In this document: positions 1-11,499 of the stretch, piece by piece | Numbering within the stretch: position 1 is the first letter of the stretch | Layout of the letters: every line of letters starts with the position of its first letter | DNA from: Monodelphis domestica | Lineage: Eukaryota; Chordata; Mammalia; Didelphimorphia; Didelphidae | Direction: 5' to 3' | NCBI RefSeq assembly: GCF_027887165.1 | Contig: NC_077227.1 | Span: 439,385,612 to 439,449,611 of the forward strand | Length of the DNA: 64,000 nt | Notes under the pieces: generated by a model | What the model saw: the letters and a program-made list of their open reading frames with translations, nothing else | Databases searched by the model: none | Told to the model about the DNA's origin: nothing | Program-made: the position numbers and the translations under genes

Positions 1-640
1 ATAGTTGATCTGGAAAACATGACCAGGGGAGATAATTAAGTATATTAAGATAATTAGAAAACATTGGCTTCCAAGAAAAATTTGATGAAACAAATAGAAA
101 ATCCCTGAATAGTATTATTTTAGTAAATTATGAAATAAAATTGTCTAGAAATAATGGAATTAGAGTGCAAAGAGAAAATGGATAGAAATAATATCACAGA
201 TAAGAGAAATCATAAATCAGAATCATACTAAGTAATCTTAGATTTAACTTGCTCAGAAATATGATTGCCAACATCCAGAGTTCCCATTTTAAAGTGGAAA
301 TATTATTAAGTGAGAAGGAAAAGTCACTTATGAAGGAATTCTAATCAAAATCATTTAGGACTTCTCATCAGCACTGAGAAAGGATAGGAAAGACTGGCCT
401 ATGAAATAATGAAAACAAAGGAAAATTATTTATTTCCAAAAATACCATATCCTGAATGTAATTGTAATCCTACAGAGAATACTTAATTGAACTGATAATT
501 TCCAAACATTCTTTGGGAGGAAACCAAAATTAGGTAGTCTACTTAAGAAAGATAAATAAAATTGAATAACTTAAAAGTGATAGTTGATCCCAAGATCTTA
601 GTGCTTACATTCTGAAAAAGGGAGAAAAGAGATTTGCCTT
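1..640 (+). repeat. probable old L1-derived sequence, 5' part
   Basis: A-rich plus strand without an open frame. It resembles the region between ORF1 and ORF2 of marsupial L1 and leads towards the clear ORF2 remains further on. The assignment is weak. Confidence 0.35.
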
Positions 641-806
641 TTAGACTCCCACTTTATCTAAGGGTAATTGCAGGAATAATTTTTGAACACAGAAAGTCTA
701 AGTGTGAGTGTTAAAAAAAGGAAGTGATAGGCATGAGGAACAGAATTTTTGGAGACTGGGACATCATCATGGATGATGTAAACATGGTTTGTAAGGATGG
801 AGGGAG

Positions 807-854
<48 letters not shown>

Positions 855-1540
855 CTGAAGGAAAGAAAGTGGAGGAATATGGTTGACTGATGTGAAACAA
901 AGAGGAAGGAAGGAGAGAGAACAGTTTCATGAAAACCCATAGAGGAGAGAGTATCCAGGAGGAGAGAGTGGTCAAAAGCACCCAAAACTAAAGAGTTCAA
1001 GAAGTATAAGGACTGAGAATAGATTTTTAGATTTGGCAATTAAGAGGTCACTGGTAATTTTGGGGGAGAGAAATTTCAATTGAGTGATTAGGAGCTAGTT
1101 TAGTTTAGTTTAGTTTAGGAGCTAGTTTGCAAAAGATTGAAAAGTGAGTGACAGGACAGGAAGTAGATGCATGGAGTATACATTTTTTTTGTTTTTTGTT
1201 TTTTTTTTTCAGAGACTTTGGCTGTGAAAAGGAGAGAAGATATAGGATGACAGTTTGAGGAATTATGGAGTTTACTGATGATTTTTAAGAATGAGGCGAG
1301 TATGTTTGTGAGTGGTAGGGAAAAATCAGTAAAGAGAAATAGAAGATTAGAGAAGGAAGAATGATTAAGGGGAGAATCTGCTGGAGAGAATTTGAGAGGA
1401 TGGGATAAAGAGTACATATGTGGGGTAAGCCTTGGCAATGAGAAAGGTCATATTTTCATCCAAGCCTGGAGTAAAGATGGAAGGTAATATGGAGGCATTT
1501 TGAATGGCTAAGAAGGGAAGGGAAAAAGTAAATAGAAACA
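640..1540. other. purine-rich stretch, no gene
   Basis: The plus strand is dominated by A and G. It holds the GT microsatellite at 810-852 and a short TTTAG repeat near 1096-1120. It sits where the L1 endonuclease region would be expected, so it may be a separate insertion of an unrecognised repeat. Open frames on the minus strand are low-complexity artefacts. Confidence 0.5.
810..852 (+). repeat. (TG)n microsatellite
   Basis: An uninterrupted 43-base TG tract, likely polymorphic. Confidence 0.98.
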
Positions 1541-3288
1541 TTAAATAATTCTGTTAAGGAAAATAAGAGTATACCAAAATTTGTGGAATGCAACTAAAGT
1601 AGACCTCAAATAATAATGTATATCTCTGAACCACTGTATTAATGAAAGAAGATACAGAAAACTTATAAATTGAATGTATAACTAAAAGTATATAAAATCA
1701 ACAAGTACAAATAGATTATTTGAAAAACAAAAATAAACAAAAAGACCATTTAGCTGCATAATGAAGCTAAGATCTTTGAAAAAATAAACCATTAAGCCAT
1801 TTGATATTTTAAAAAAGAGAAAAAGAGAAACCAAATAACCAAAGTCATAAATGAGATGAAGAGAATACAAAATGAAAGGAGAGGAAATAAACAAAATTAT
1901 GAGAAACTATTATACCAGTTTCATTGCCAACAATACTACAAATTTAAGTAAAATGTATTTTTTTCTGTGTTACCAAAATATAAGATGACCTGATGAATAA
2001 AACAGCAAACAGAAACTATAAACAATCTGATCCCCAAATAGAAAATCTAGTAAGATCTAAATGAGCTAACTCCCAAAGGGGGAAAAAAAACCAAGGGGTT
2101 TTACAATTGAAGGCTAACAAACATTTTAGGAGCATATAGTTTCTATGCCATATAAAACATTTGCAAAATAAAGAAAAAAGGCACCACATCAAACTCCTAT
2201 GAGACAAATATGGTTCATGGAAAAATACAAGAAAGAATAAATATGAGATCATTATAAATAGTAACACAAAAATATTAAATCAAACTTTAGCAAAGAGGTT
2301 TTAGCAGTGTATTTAAGAATTATTCACTGTAACCAATTTAGATTTATGCTAGGAATCCAAGGATATTTTAACATTTTGAAAACTATAGGAATAACAAATC
2401 ATATAAATAAAAAAATAAATAAAAAACACATGCACAGACAAGGAAAAAAAATCTTCAAAAAATACTTCCCTCATTGAATGTCAACAGTACTAATGAGGCT
2501 AAAAAAACATAAGAATAAAAGGATTTTTCCTAAATGTAATCAAAAGTGTCTCTCTAAAATGAGGAACTAACCAGCTTTATTTGTAATGGATAGATGATGG
2601 AAGGTTTCTCAAAATTAACGGGAACATAACAAGGATGCTCATTGTATCCACAGTTCTTAGATCCAGCGCTAGGAATGCTAACCATAACAATAAGGCAAGA
2701 AAAAATAAATTGAGGGGATAAGTATAGGCAATAGTATACAAAATTATCTCTGTCTGCAGATGATATGATGATTTGTTTGGAGAACCCAAGAGAATCAACA
2801 ACAAAATTATTTGAGACAATTGTTTCAGTAAAGTAGTAGAATATGAAACCACAAAAATCATCAGACTTTTGTTTATTACTAAAAAACTAAAGAAGAGATA
2901 GTAAGATAAATTCCATTTAAGATAACAATAACATATTCAATATTTAGGAATTAATTTACCAAGATAGGTGTTTTGGTACATTTCATTCATTTGCTTCTTT
3001 ATTCATCTGTCTATCTATTAATTTATTTTTATTTATTCACCTACCTACCAATTGCTCTCATTTAGTTATTTATTTATAGAAATAGATTAAACATATAATT
3101 GAAGAGACACCTAATTTAAATAGTTGAGCTGTACCAGTAAATATGAAGATACTACTCAAATCAGTCTTCAAATTAATGCTATCTCAATCAAGGATTAAAG
3201 GAATGCTTTACGAATGAGATAAAATAATAGCAAAAGATACTTGGAGGTCTACAAGGTCAAAAATATCAAGGAATAATTTTTTTTTTTA
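1540..3288 (+). repeat. decayed L1 ORF2 (reverse transcriptase region)
   Basis: Broken reading frames recall L1 ORF2. Around 1690-1860 there is a linker like FEKxNKIDKPLAxLxKKKRE. Near 2640 there is a segment like QGCPLSPLLF. At 2753-2767 lies SADDM, the remains of the (Y/F)ADDM catalytic box. Several stops and frameshifts show an old, dead LINE. The copy continues past the SINE at 3301-3507. Confidence 0.8.
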
Positions 3289-3300
3289 AGTTAGAAGGAG

Positions 3301-3507
3301 GGGGGCAGGTAGGTGGCTTAGTAGATGGAGAGCCAGGCCTGGAGACAGGAGGATTGGGGTTCAAATCTATCCTCAAATACTTCCTAGCTGTGTGACCTTG
3401 GGAAAGTCACTTAATACCAATAGCCTAATCCTTACTATCCTTCTACCTTGGAATTGATTCTTAGTATTGATTCTAAGACAGACGGTAAGGGATTAAAAAG
3501 AAAAAAC
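3301..3507 (+). repeat. tRNA-derived marsupial SINE (SINE1 type)
   Basis: Has the head ggcaggtaggtggct, the core ctagctgtgtgaccttggg and the tail ending in gacggtaaggg plus an A-rich end. Probable target-site duplications are 3289-3300 and 3508-3520 (agttagaaggag / agtaagaagggag). It is younger than the L1 it interrupts. Confidence 0.9.
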
Positions 3508-3520
3508 AGTAAGAAGGGAG

Positions 3521-4570
3521 ATTTTGGTACCACAATATTCAAATTATACTACAAAGCAGTAATTATCAAAGTTACATGATAGAGAATTAATAAATAGAGG
3601 AGATGTAGCAATCAATATTTGATAAACCCAAGAACTTAAAATACTGGGGAAAGCATTCTTTATTTGATAAGAATTGCAAAGAGAATACTGGAGTGCAAGC
3701 TGTTAAAAAATCATCTTAAATTAGCATCATATACTTTATACAACAATAAATTTCAAGTTTCAAGACATTCTAAAAACAACATTCTAAATCTAAAAGGTTA
3801 GACCTTAAAAAAAAAAAAAGAACCAAAGGGAATGTCTTATCTTTCACAATAATGGGAAAGGGAAGAAATTATAATTAGACACAAGATAGAAGATATTTTT
3901 AAAGACAAACTAATAATTTTGATTAAATAAAATTTAAAGGCTTTTACACAAATAAAATCATTTCAGCTAGAATTGGAAGAAAAGATAAGGAATGGGGGAA
4001 AACTTTGCATTAAATTTATTATGATTTGAGAGATTTAGAGCCAATCCCTAATAGTAACATAGTTAAAGTATAATGAACAGTTTTCAAAAGAAGTACAAAT
4101 TCTCAATTACCACCTGGAAAAATGTTAAAAGTTACCAATCAGAGAAATGCAGACTGAAATAACCCAAAGGTATCACTCACATTCAGCAAGTTAGCAAAGA
4201 TGGAAAAAGTTCAAAACAAAACAAATCTCATTAAGATCAAGTGGGAAGGCAGCTATGCTAATATAATGCTGGTAAAACTGTGAACTGCTTTTTACTAATT
4301 TTACAAAAGAATTTGGAATTATGCAAGACAAGTTATTAAATTATTCCTACCCTTTGACCCAGAGATTCTGAAATGAGGACTCTTTTTTCTAGGAATGTTT
4401 TTGACAACAGGAAGAGAGTTATTATAAAAATATTCATAGTAGCATTAATTATTATAACAAAAAGCTAGAAACAAAATATACATTCAACAATTGGGAATGG
4501 TGGCATTGGAATGTAATGCATGCAATATTCTGAAGAAGAAGGAAAATGAAGAATTACAAGAAATATGGGG
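3521..4570 (+). repeat. decayed L1, ORF2 C-terminal part and 3' region
   Basis: Continuation of the L1 beyond the SINE. Near 4340-4500 it shows typical L1 remains such as ccctttgacccagagatt and attcaacaattgggaatgg. It is strongly diverged with many frame breaks. Confidence 0.75.
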
Positions 4571-4950
4571 ACATTTGTATGAAGCAATGGAGTTCCAAAA
4601 GGAGCTCCAAAAATGAATAATTTACACAGTGATTACCAAAAAATGGACATATACTCTGCATCCAAAGGCAAGAAAAATGGTCAAATCCACCAATTAACAT
4701 TAAGACTATTCTGTCAGAGTTAAATGACTCATCCCCTTTTCTGTACATCTTGTTAACTGTCAATTGTTTTTTGAAAATATGCTTTGCAAAGGAATTTGAT
4801 TGGGTGTTTGGGGAAGTATTGTGTGTGTGTGTGTGTGTGTGTGTGTTGAAACCAAATGAGTCAATACTTTCTTAAAGTCCCAGGAAAAGTGGGCATTGAT
4901 AGGGTACAGTTTGTCCCTATGGAGAAAATCTTCACATTGAAAAAATCACT
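4571..4950. other. L1-flanking AT-rich sequence, no gene
   Basis: Possibly the L1 3' untranslated tail. It contains a TG microsatellite at 4820-4846. Nothing else is recognised. Confidence 0.5.
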
Positions 4951-5150
4951 GATCCTTTGTCAGTGTGGTACAATGCAAAGAACACTGTCTTTAGAGTAAG
5001 GAGAAAAGAGTTCAAATTCTCTCATTCTACCGGTTGACCCTTGGCATCTCTGGACCTTGGTTTCTTCATCACTGAGATGATGGAGATTGAGTCAGATGAC
5101 TTTTGAGGTCCTTTCTAGCTCTAGTTCTACAACCCAAAGGATTAGAGTAT
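4950..5150 (+). repeat. MIR core-SINE
   Basis: Diverged MIR order: the tRNA-like head, then gttcaaattctc, then cttggtttcttcatcac, then the tail gaggtcctttctagctcta. Confidence 0.8.
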
Positions 5151-5224
5151 ATATGAGTCTAGAATATGGAAGGTAATTGTTCTTCTCTTCAGTATTCTGT
5201 TTTGATGAGAGCACAGTTATTGTT

Positions 5225-5590
5225 TTTAATTCTAGATACTACATTTTAGGGGGATATTGATAAATCGGGGGCAGATCTAGAAGGAACACACCAGGATGGT
5301 AAAAGAAGGACCTTGGCTTAAAGAAAAGATAATTTATTGGGAAACTGGTTGAAGGTGGGTTTCCTTTGCTCCAAAGGGAAAAACTGAGAACATTGGGGAA
5401 AAGTTGTAGAGTGTTGTGATATAAAGAGAACTTTCTAAAATTTGGAGCTGTCCAGAAATGGAATGGACTGCCATGGGAAGAAAATGAGTTCATTCTACCT
5501 TAGGCATCTATGAGTAGTATCTATTTCACTAAGGTCTCCCACAGAGATAATAGATGTTATTACTGAATGTTTAAAAGCCAAATGGAGTGT
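5225..5590 (-). repeat. L3/CR1 LINE fragment
   Basis: Reverse-orientation CR1/L3 3' sequence. It is recognised by gctgtccagaaatggaatgg, followed by a segment like ggctgcctcgggag, and by a stretch like accaggatggtgaag upstream. Old copy. Confidence 0.65.
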
Positions 5591-6149
5591 TGGGGAAAAG
5601 GGCAATTTGGTCTGGAAGTTTCAAGTTACAGTTGTGACTGTCATTCTTTGAAATGTATCTCCCTATGGATTCGAGGAGAATGTGTGTTTTTAATCTTTGA
5701 TCTTTGAGGACCTATGAAAATATCTACAGAAAAGACAGAGAGAAAGAAGGAAAGAGGAAACATCTTTCTTGTAATAACTGTCTTAAAACTGTTCTTTTAC
5801 AAATAAACATAAAAGGGAATTCTATGAAGAGTCTACAAGGAACTAGCAGTTTACTACATACAAATGGCAGGATAACTTACTACTTGTTGAGGACATTAGA
5901 AAGGGAATTCTTGTTCAAGTATGCATATATACTTTTAAGTTTAATCTGCATCATTAGCATTAGCATTTTCATAAATCTAGAAAATCACAAAAATAATCCT
6001 TGAATATCATTTGCTCCCAGGAGTTCAATTTATCATTTCAGTTGACAATTTAATTCTTACAGATGACTCTAAAATCTACATATTTAATCCAAATATTTGT
6101 CCTGAGTTCCAGTCTCACATAGTCAACTTTTCAGCCACCTGAAACTTAG
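5591..6149. other. unassigned intergenic sequence
   Basis: I see no gene and no clear repeat. A 99-codon plus-strand frame at 5704-6003 lacks any recognisable composition or motif. Confidence 0.5.
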
Positions 6150-6580
6150 TATTACAATAGAAAGAGTACTAGGTCTGGAGTCAGAGGACCTGGATTCACA
6201 TCTACCTTTGATACTTACTGCCTAGGTGATTTGGGCAAATCAATCTCTCAGGGCCTCAGCTTCCTCATCTATAAAATGAAGAAATTGGATTAAAGGGTTT
6301 CTTTTTCTTTTGACCCTTACCTTCTGCCTTGCAACCAGTGATTGATCAACATAATAATAATAAATAAATCAATATAAGACATTGATTCCAGAAGCTTGAT
6401 AAGGACTAGGCAATGGGGATTGAGTGACTTGCCCAGGGTCTCACAGCTAGGAAGTGTCTTAGGACAGATCTGAACCTAGGACCTCCTTCTCCAGGCCCAG
6501 CTCTCTATCCACTGAGCCACCCAGCTGCCCCACTTAGATGGTTTCTAAGGACCCTTCAGGCTCTAAGTCTGTGATTGCAT
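6150..6580 (+). repeat. MIR core-SINE split by a younger SINE
   Basis: The MIR runs 6150-6304 and resumes at 6532-6580 (ggtttctaaggacccttcag). The interruption is the SINE at 6305-6531. The flanks ttaaagggtttc and ttagatggtttc look like a diverged target-site duplication. Confidence 0.85.
6305..6531 (-). repeat. tRNA-derived marsupial SINE (SINE1 type)
   Basis: A reverse-orientation full copy, ending with the complement of the head (gagccacccagctgcccc). It holds an internal ATA-rich expansion around 6345-6365. Confidence 0.9.
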
Positions 6581-6589
6581 GTCTAAAAT

Positions 6590-6960
6590 AGGATTCATCT
6601 TATCTCTTAACAACCCCTTCTTTGAACATCTTAATTTAAGGTTAAAGATGCCACCATCTTCCTTGCTCTCCCTTTCCCTCACTCCCACAGCATTTCTTAC
6701 ATCTATTTCCTTAATTCCACTTAGGTGGCCACCATCCCAGTTCAGGCCCTCATCAACTCAGCCCTTGTCTCTTTTGTTAGCCTTTTAAAGGGTCTTCTTA
6801 CTTCTAGTTTCTTCACGCAGCTCAAAAAATAAAATTTTCTTAAGACAAAGATCCTATCTTGTCATTGCCTTGTTTGAAAACTCTCATTGGCTCCCTATTA
6901 CTTTTAGGATCAAAATCTACTTTTAGGATCAAAATCCCAGCCTAGCATTTGAGGTTTTTT
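6590..6960 (+). repeat. L2 LINE fragment (ORF2 end)
   Basis: L2 landmarks in order: caggccctcatcaactcagc, cattgcc...ttgaaaactctcattggctccctatt, then aggatcaaaat. It carries a 19-base exact tandem duplication at 6900-6937. Confidence 0.75.
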
Positions 6961-7200
6961 ATGGTCTGGATCCAGGGGTCCTTTCCTGTTTTATTTTGCT
7001 CCCCTTCTCCTAATGCAGTAATGGAAAACTAAGTAAAAACTGGGTTACTAAGCTTAACATAGGAATCCCTGTGATGGCATTACTGATTTAGAAAAACATG
7101 TATTAACGTTGTGTTCTATTGCTTTTTGGTATGTTTTATTAAAACTTTCAAAATCACATTTTAATCTTTTTTTCCTAGGCATATTTGCCACTTCTTCCCT
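6961..7200. other. unassigned sequence
   Basis: AT-rich, with no gene or clear repeat. Confidence 0.4.
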
Positions 7201-7348
7201 AAGGCACTTAACTTTCCAATTCAACTTAATTCAATAAACATTTATTAGCACCTAGTATGACCACTATGCTAATCACTCAAGGAGCTTACAATCTAATGGG
7301 ATAGACAAGAGGCCAACCAATAGATATAAGGTAAGCTTATATTATAGA

Positions 7349-7445
7349 TATTATTATGTTATGTTACATTACATTATATTATATTACGTTACGTTACGTT
7401 ATATTATATTATATTATATTATATTATATTATATTATATTATATA
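7349..7445. repeat. pentanucleotide (TTATA/TTACA/TTACG)n microsatellite
   Basis: About 97 bases of five-base units with drifting variants (ttaca, ttacg, ttata), grown inside the L2 copy. Confidence 0.9.
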
Positions 7446-7449
7446 TAAA

Positions 7450-7674
7450 TTGTTGTTCAGTCTTGTCTGACTCTTTGTGACCCCGTGGATCACCCTGTCT
7501 ATGGGGTTTTCTTAGCAAGGATATTGGAGTGGTTTACCATATCCTTCTCTAGTGAATTAAGGCAAACAGAGGTTAAGTGAGTTACCCAAGGTCACACAGA
7601 TACTAAAGTGTCTAAGGCCAGATTTGAAGACTTCAGATCTAGCATTCTCTCCACTGAACCACCTATCTGCCTCC
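7450..7674 (-). repeat. MAR1-type SINE with RTE-like tail
   Basis: Reverse copy. It begins with the complement of the RTE/Bov-B-like tail (ttgttcagtcttgtctgact), then the core (gttacccaaggtcacacag), and ends with the complement of the tRNA-like head. Confidence 0.88.
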
Positions 7675-7869
7675 TCTCAGGATAAATAGAAAGTAATAAA
7701 CAGAGGGAAAGCCCTGGCATGAAGAGAAGTTGATAAAGGCCTCCTATAGAAGGTGGGATTTTAGTTGGGACTTAAAAGAAGTCAGAGAGATCGGTAGTGT
7801 GAGCAGAAGAGGGAAAGCTTTCTGGACATGGAAGACAGACAGAGAGAATGCTGGGATCCACTTGACGTG

Positions 7870-8055
7870 ACATCTTTAGCCATCATCCCTACCCATACAA
7901 GGACTATCCCTCATTTTCTCATTGTACTTCCCAATCCTAACTTCATTAGGGCAAGGACAATTTTTTTGTCTTTGTTTTTGCATATTTAGCTAACTTCATG
8001 ATATTTCACAAATTTTTTATATTTAAGAAATGTTTGTTGAATGGAATGAAATTGA
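7870..8055 (+). repeat. L2 LINE 3' end
   Basis: Forward L2 end: cattagggcaaggaca, then aagaaatgtttgttgaatg. It follows the reverse L2 directly, so two L2 3' ends lie back to back. Confidence 0.65.
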
Positions 8056-8159
8056 GTGTTCATTGAGTTCTGCTCTGGGGTGCCAATATGAATAAGACAG
8101 CACTTGCTCTCATGGAGTCCAGTAAAGAATTATTTAGTTCAGCAAAGAATTAGAGTTAG

Positions 8160-8395
8160 ACTCTAGGTGGCATAGTTGATAGAGAGCAGGGCCTGGAGTC
8201 AGGAAGATTCCTCTTCCTTAGTTCAAATCTGATCTCAGACACTATACAAACCTGGGCAAGTCACTTAATCCTGCTGCCTCAGTTTCCTCATGTATGAAAT
8301 GAGCTGGAGAAGAAAATGGCGAACCATACCAGTATCTCTTCCAAGAAAACCATATATGGGGTCATGAAGGATCACATATGACTGGAAATGGTTGA
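8160..8395 (+). repeat. MAR1-type SINE with RTE-like tail
   Basis: Forward copy with head ctaggtggcatagttgatag, core gggcaagtcacttaatcctg, and tail ggggtcatgaaggatcac plus atgactgga. The tail resembles RTE LINE 3' ends. Confidence 0.9.
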
Positions 8396-8990
8396 ATTAC
8401 AATGAATACAAGCACAAAATTGTTTAAGGAAAATGCAGTGTTCTCAGAGCAGAGAAGAGAGAGAGGAGGGGAATGATGGCAGCTCAACTTGACATTTTAC
8501 TTGAACAGAGAAGGAACAACAATATGTAAATTCATCAGCCTTCCCCCAAACCAATTCCTTATCCTCAACTTCCTGCCTTTATAAGCTGCATCACTATTCT
8601 CTCAGATACCAAGATTAAATTTGGCCTTAAACATTGTTGATGTCTTTGTTTTATATCTCAGTAATTTTTTGGATATACTTTCTTTTCCCTCCTATCCTGT
8701 AATCAGTGAGTCTTCCTTTGTTACAAAGAAAAAGAGTTAAGTAAATTCAACCAACACACTAATTATTTTTGACAGAATATCCCATGTTCTAGGTCCATAC
8801 TGTCCCATCTCTCCAAGGAAAAAAGAGTGCTGCATCTTTTTTCATCTCTTCTTAAGGGCCAAGAACACAAGCAGATTTCAACTTCATTTATAATGTTATA
8901 GCTATTTTGTATGTTGTTTTTCTGGGTCTACTTACTACATTCTGCATCAATTCATATAAATCCCCCTATATTTTTCTGAACTTTTCGTAT
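8396..8990. other. unassigned intergenic sequence
   Basis: No gene; no repeat recognised with confidence. Confidence 0.5.
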
Positions 8991-8998
8991 CTGTCTTT

Positions 8999-9200
8999 TT
9001 TTTTTTAAACTCTTACCTTCCGTCTTGGAGTCAATGCTGTGTATTGGCTCCAAGGCAGAAGAGTGGTAAGGGCTAGGCAATGGGGGTTAAGTGACTTGTC
9101 CAGGGTCACACAGATGGGAAGTGTCTGAGGCCAGGTGTGAACCTAGGACCTCCCGTCTCTAGGCCTGGCTCTCAATCCACTGAGCTACCCAGCTGCCTCC
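8999..9200 (-). repeat. tRNA-derived marsupial SINE (SINE1 type)
   Basis: Full reverse copy with its poly-T on the left. It is flanked by ctgtcttt at 8991-8998 and 9201-9208, a clean target-site duplication. Low divergence suggests a fairly recent insertion. Confidence 0.95.
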
Positions 9201-9434
9201 CTGTCTTTCTTTTTTAATGAAAAAAAATTATTTTATTTTATTTTTATACTGTAATTTTTTTTTGCAGCACAAGATTGTTCATTTCATTTATAAACCATAA
9301 TTTGCCAACAAAAATACCAGCCATGAATACCTACATATATATGGCATCTTTCTTTCTGTCTTTGACCTCCTTAAGTTATAGGACTTTGAGTCTAAGGCTA
9401 AGAGCAGTTTAGAGACTTCTTCATGTACTCTCTA

Positions 9435-9610
9435 AGTCACAAGATATGGAATTAGAAACTACCTTAGAGGCCATCTGGCCCAAACCTCTCATTTTGCAAA
9501 TAGGGAAACTGAGATCCAAAGAGGTTTAAATAATTTGCCTAAGGTCAGTCAGGCAATACGATTCAGAAATGGGTTTTAAACCCAGGTCTTTTGACTCTAG
9601 AGCCACCATT
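9435..9610 (-). repeat. MIR-type core-SINE
   Basis: Reverse MIR: gggaaactgagatccaaag, then aaggtcagtcaggca, then aaacccaggtcttttgactc. Confidence 0.8.
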
Positions 9611-10500
9611 TGGTCAATCGTGTCCCTTCCATTTTTGTGATTCTGGGATTTGATGGTCTTTGAGTTCCTTTTCATCTGACATTTTGATTTGAGATTTTGA
9701 CTGTCAACTGGACTGAGTTAAAGAATGGAAGAAGTAGGGTATGAATGGCTGGGGAGAGGGAAAAAGAGAAGAGAAAAAAGGAGACGAGGACAGGAAAGGA
9801 GAGAGTAAGGAAAGCAATGTGAATCAGTACAGAAGACAAAGTGAGGGGAGGGAGAAGAGGAAGAAGAGCAGGAGGGGAGATTTCGTAAGAGGGGATAGAA
9901 AGAGAAGTAAGATCTGGGAGGTGATAAATGAATGGCTTCTAATTCTCTTTCAAAGTTAGTAGTCAGTTTTTCTAGTGAGGAAAGGGAAGAGATGGATCAG
10001 AGGAGAGGAGAGAAGCTGGGGAGCCAAAAGGAGAGCACACCACAGTCCTGCAGCTCCAGGTCACAAACTTGAGACTTTTTCATTTCCTTGGACCTGGTCA
10101 AACAGAGGCTGCCTTTCCTTAATTCATCAGACCCCAGAACTTAATCAGAATGGCCTCTTGCACTGCTGTTCCCTTTTTGTCCTCCTGCTCCTCAGAACAA
10201 AGAATGAGCCCAAAGGCGCTGTGCTCTTAGGGCCTGCCATCAGGATGGGCTTGGAAGACTGTGCAATCAAAGTGGCTAAGGGTTCCAGCTGTATGGGACC
10301 TGGACGCTCCTGAGTTACCATTAGCCCTAGCAGCAGCGTAGGCGCTGCCTGCCATCTACTGGCCCGAGCCTGGAGATCTTGCCACCATTTTCAATGACAC
10401 CTTTTAGGAAGACACAAACAGCTTTAAGGATCCTAGGTGATCCAGAAGAGCAGAATTTCAGAACAGAATAAAATCTTCCCTCTTCACCAACAGCTGTCAC
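9611..10500. other. unique sequence with CTCF-like motif, no gene
   Basis: 9720-10030 is purine-rich. 10030-10440 is unique, of moderate GC, and holds the motif at 10349-10362. Short open frames here have no family resemblance. Confidence 0.5.
10349..10362 (-). promoter_or_regulatory. CTCF-like motif
   Basis: CCAGTAGATGGCAG on the minus strand, matching the core CTCF consensus CCASYAGRKGGCRS at all 14 positions. Binding is inferred. Confidence 0.55.
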
Positions 10501-10504
10501 CAAC

Positions 10505-10735
10505 CTAGAGAGAGTGGTTTAACGGGTGAAAGTGTTGGACTTGGGAACAGTGGACAAAGAGGTCGAGTCTCAAATATGAGGACAGGCTGCATTCTAATCC
10601 TGTGTTTGATCCTAGATGTGGGGTCCTGGGAAATTCAACGAACCTTTCGTAGTCTCAGTTTCTCCATCTGTAAAATGAGGGGGGAACAGCCTCTCAGGAT
10701 CCTTCTAGATCTTTGATTCTATGACTTGGTTTTCG
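10505..10735 (+). repeat. MIR core-SINE
   Basis: tctcagtttctccatctgtaaaatgag-type core at about 10655, with the tail aggatccttctagatctttg. Confidence 0.85.
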
Positions 10736-10756
10736 ACCCAGATCTGATATTTTAAC

Positions 10757-10862
10757 CAGTCAATAAGCATTTATTAAGCACCTTCCATGTACCAGGATTT
10801 AGGCTGAGTGCTAGGGATACAAATGCAAAGAAGGAAACAATCCCAATTCACTGGGAGCTAGC
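10757..10862 (-). repeat. L2 LINE 3' end
   Basis: tcaataagcatttattaagc, then ccatgtaccagg, then gctagggatacaaatgcaa. Confidence 0.85.
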
Positions 10863-10864
10863 AA

Positions 10865-11015
10865 AGTCTGGCCAACTCCACCACCTTTTAGGTCCTCAGT
10901 TTCTTCACCTCTAAAATAAGGATATTAATACTTGTGGCTCTCTGCCTCACAGAATTGTTGCAAAGAAAGCTCTTTATAAACTTTATAAAGCAGTATATAA
11001 ATTTGAGCTATTTTT
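10865..11015 (+). repeat. MIR/THER1-type core-SINE, 3' half
   Basis: gtcctcagtttcttcacctc, then gcctcacagaattgttgcaa, then aagcagtatataaatttgag. Confidence 0.8.
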
Positions 11016-11234
11016 ATAGTGTAGGCAAATTTCTTTCCAGCCCTAAGGCTGGAATGAGCTAGATTTTGGCAAGGGATGAGGATAGGGGGTAGGAAAAGCT
11101 TACTTGCCCAGAAGTTAGTTAGTTGCTCTTCACTGGAGGTCTTTAAAAGAAGGCTGAATGACCAACTACTTGTTGGGTTGTGCTGAGGAGATATTTCATG
11201 ACTTAGGTGGGGGTATTTGGGGAGACAAAGGGAA

Positions 11235-11465
11235 GGGCATAAACATTTATATAACATCTACTTTGTATCAGGCATGGGACAAAGCACTTTTTACAAATAT
11301 TATCCCATTGCCTCTGCAAAGTAAAGTGCTGTTATTTTGCCCATTTTATAGGTGAGGAAACTGAGGCACAGAAGTTTCCCAGGGTCACATAGGATGTCTG
11401 AGGTGAGGGTATATCTGAGGTCTTCCTGACTCCAAGCTCAATTCTCTATTTGCTGAGCCACCTAG
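11235..11465 (-). repeat. THER1/MIR-type core-SINE
   Basis: Reverse copy: aaagcactttttacaaatat, then ggtgaggaaactgaggcaca, then tgactccaagctcaattctc, ending in the complement of the head. Confidence 0.88.
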
Positions 11466-11499
11466 TTCTCTTTTCCCTTCCCCTGCTAATTACTCCTGG

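Larger units (their letters stand above)
7205..7860 (-). repeat. L2 LINE 3' end, broken by a microsatellite and a SINE
   Basis: The reverse L2 3' end starts with caataaacatttattagcac and caaggagcttacaatctaat. It resumes at about 7680 with agaaggtgggattttagttg. Between these lie the pentanucleotide tract (7349-7445) and a MAR1-type SINE (7450-7674). Confidence 0.8.

Noticed and set aside
658-1039. Minus-strand frames with Thr-His repeats
   Set aside because: Translation of the TG microsatellite and purine-rich flank.
5704-6003. 99-codon plus-strand frame
   Set aside because: No motif, AT-rich composition, no neighbouring exons.
9975-10313. 112-codon plus-strand frame
   Set aside because: No recognisable domain, unremarkable composition, no splice context; chance frame in moderate-GC DNA.
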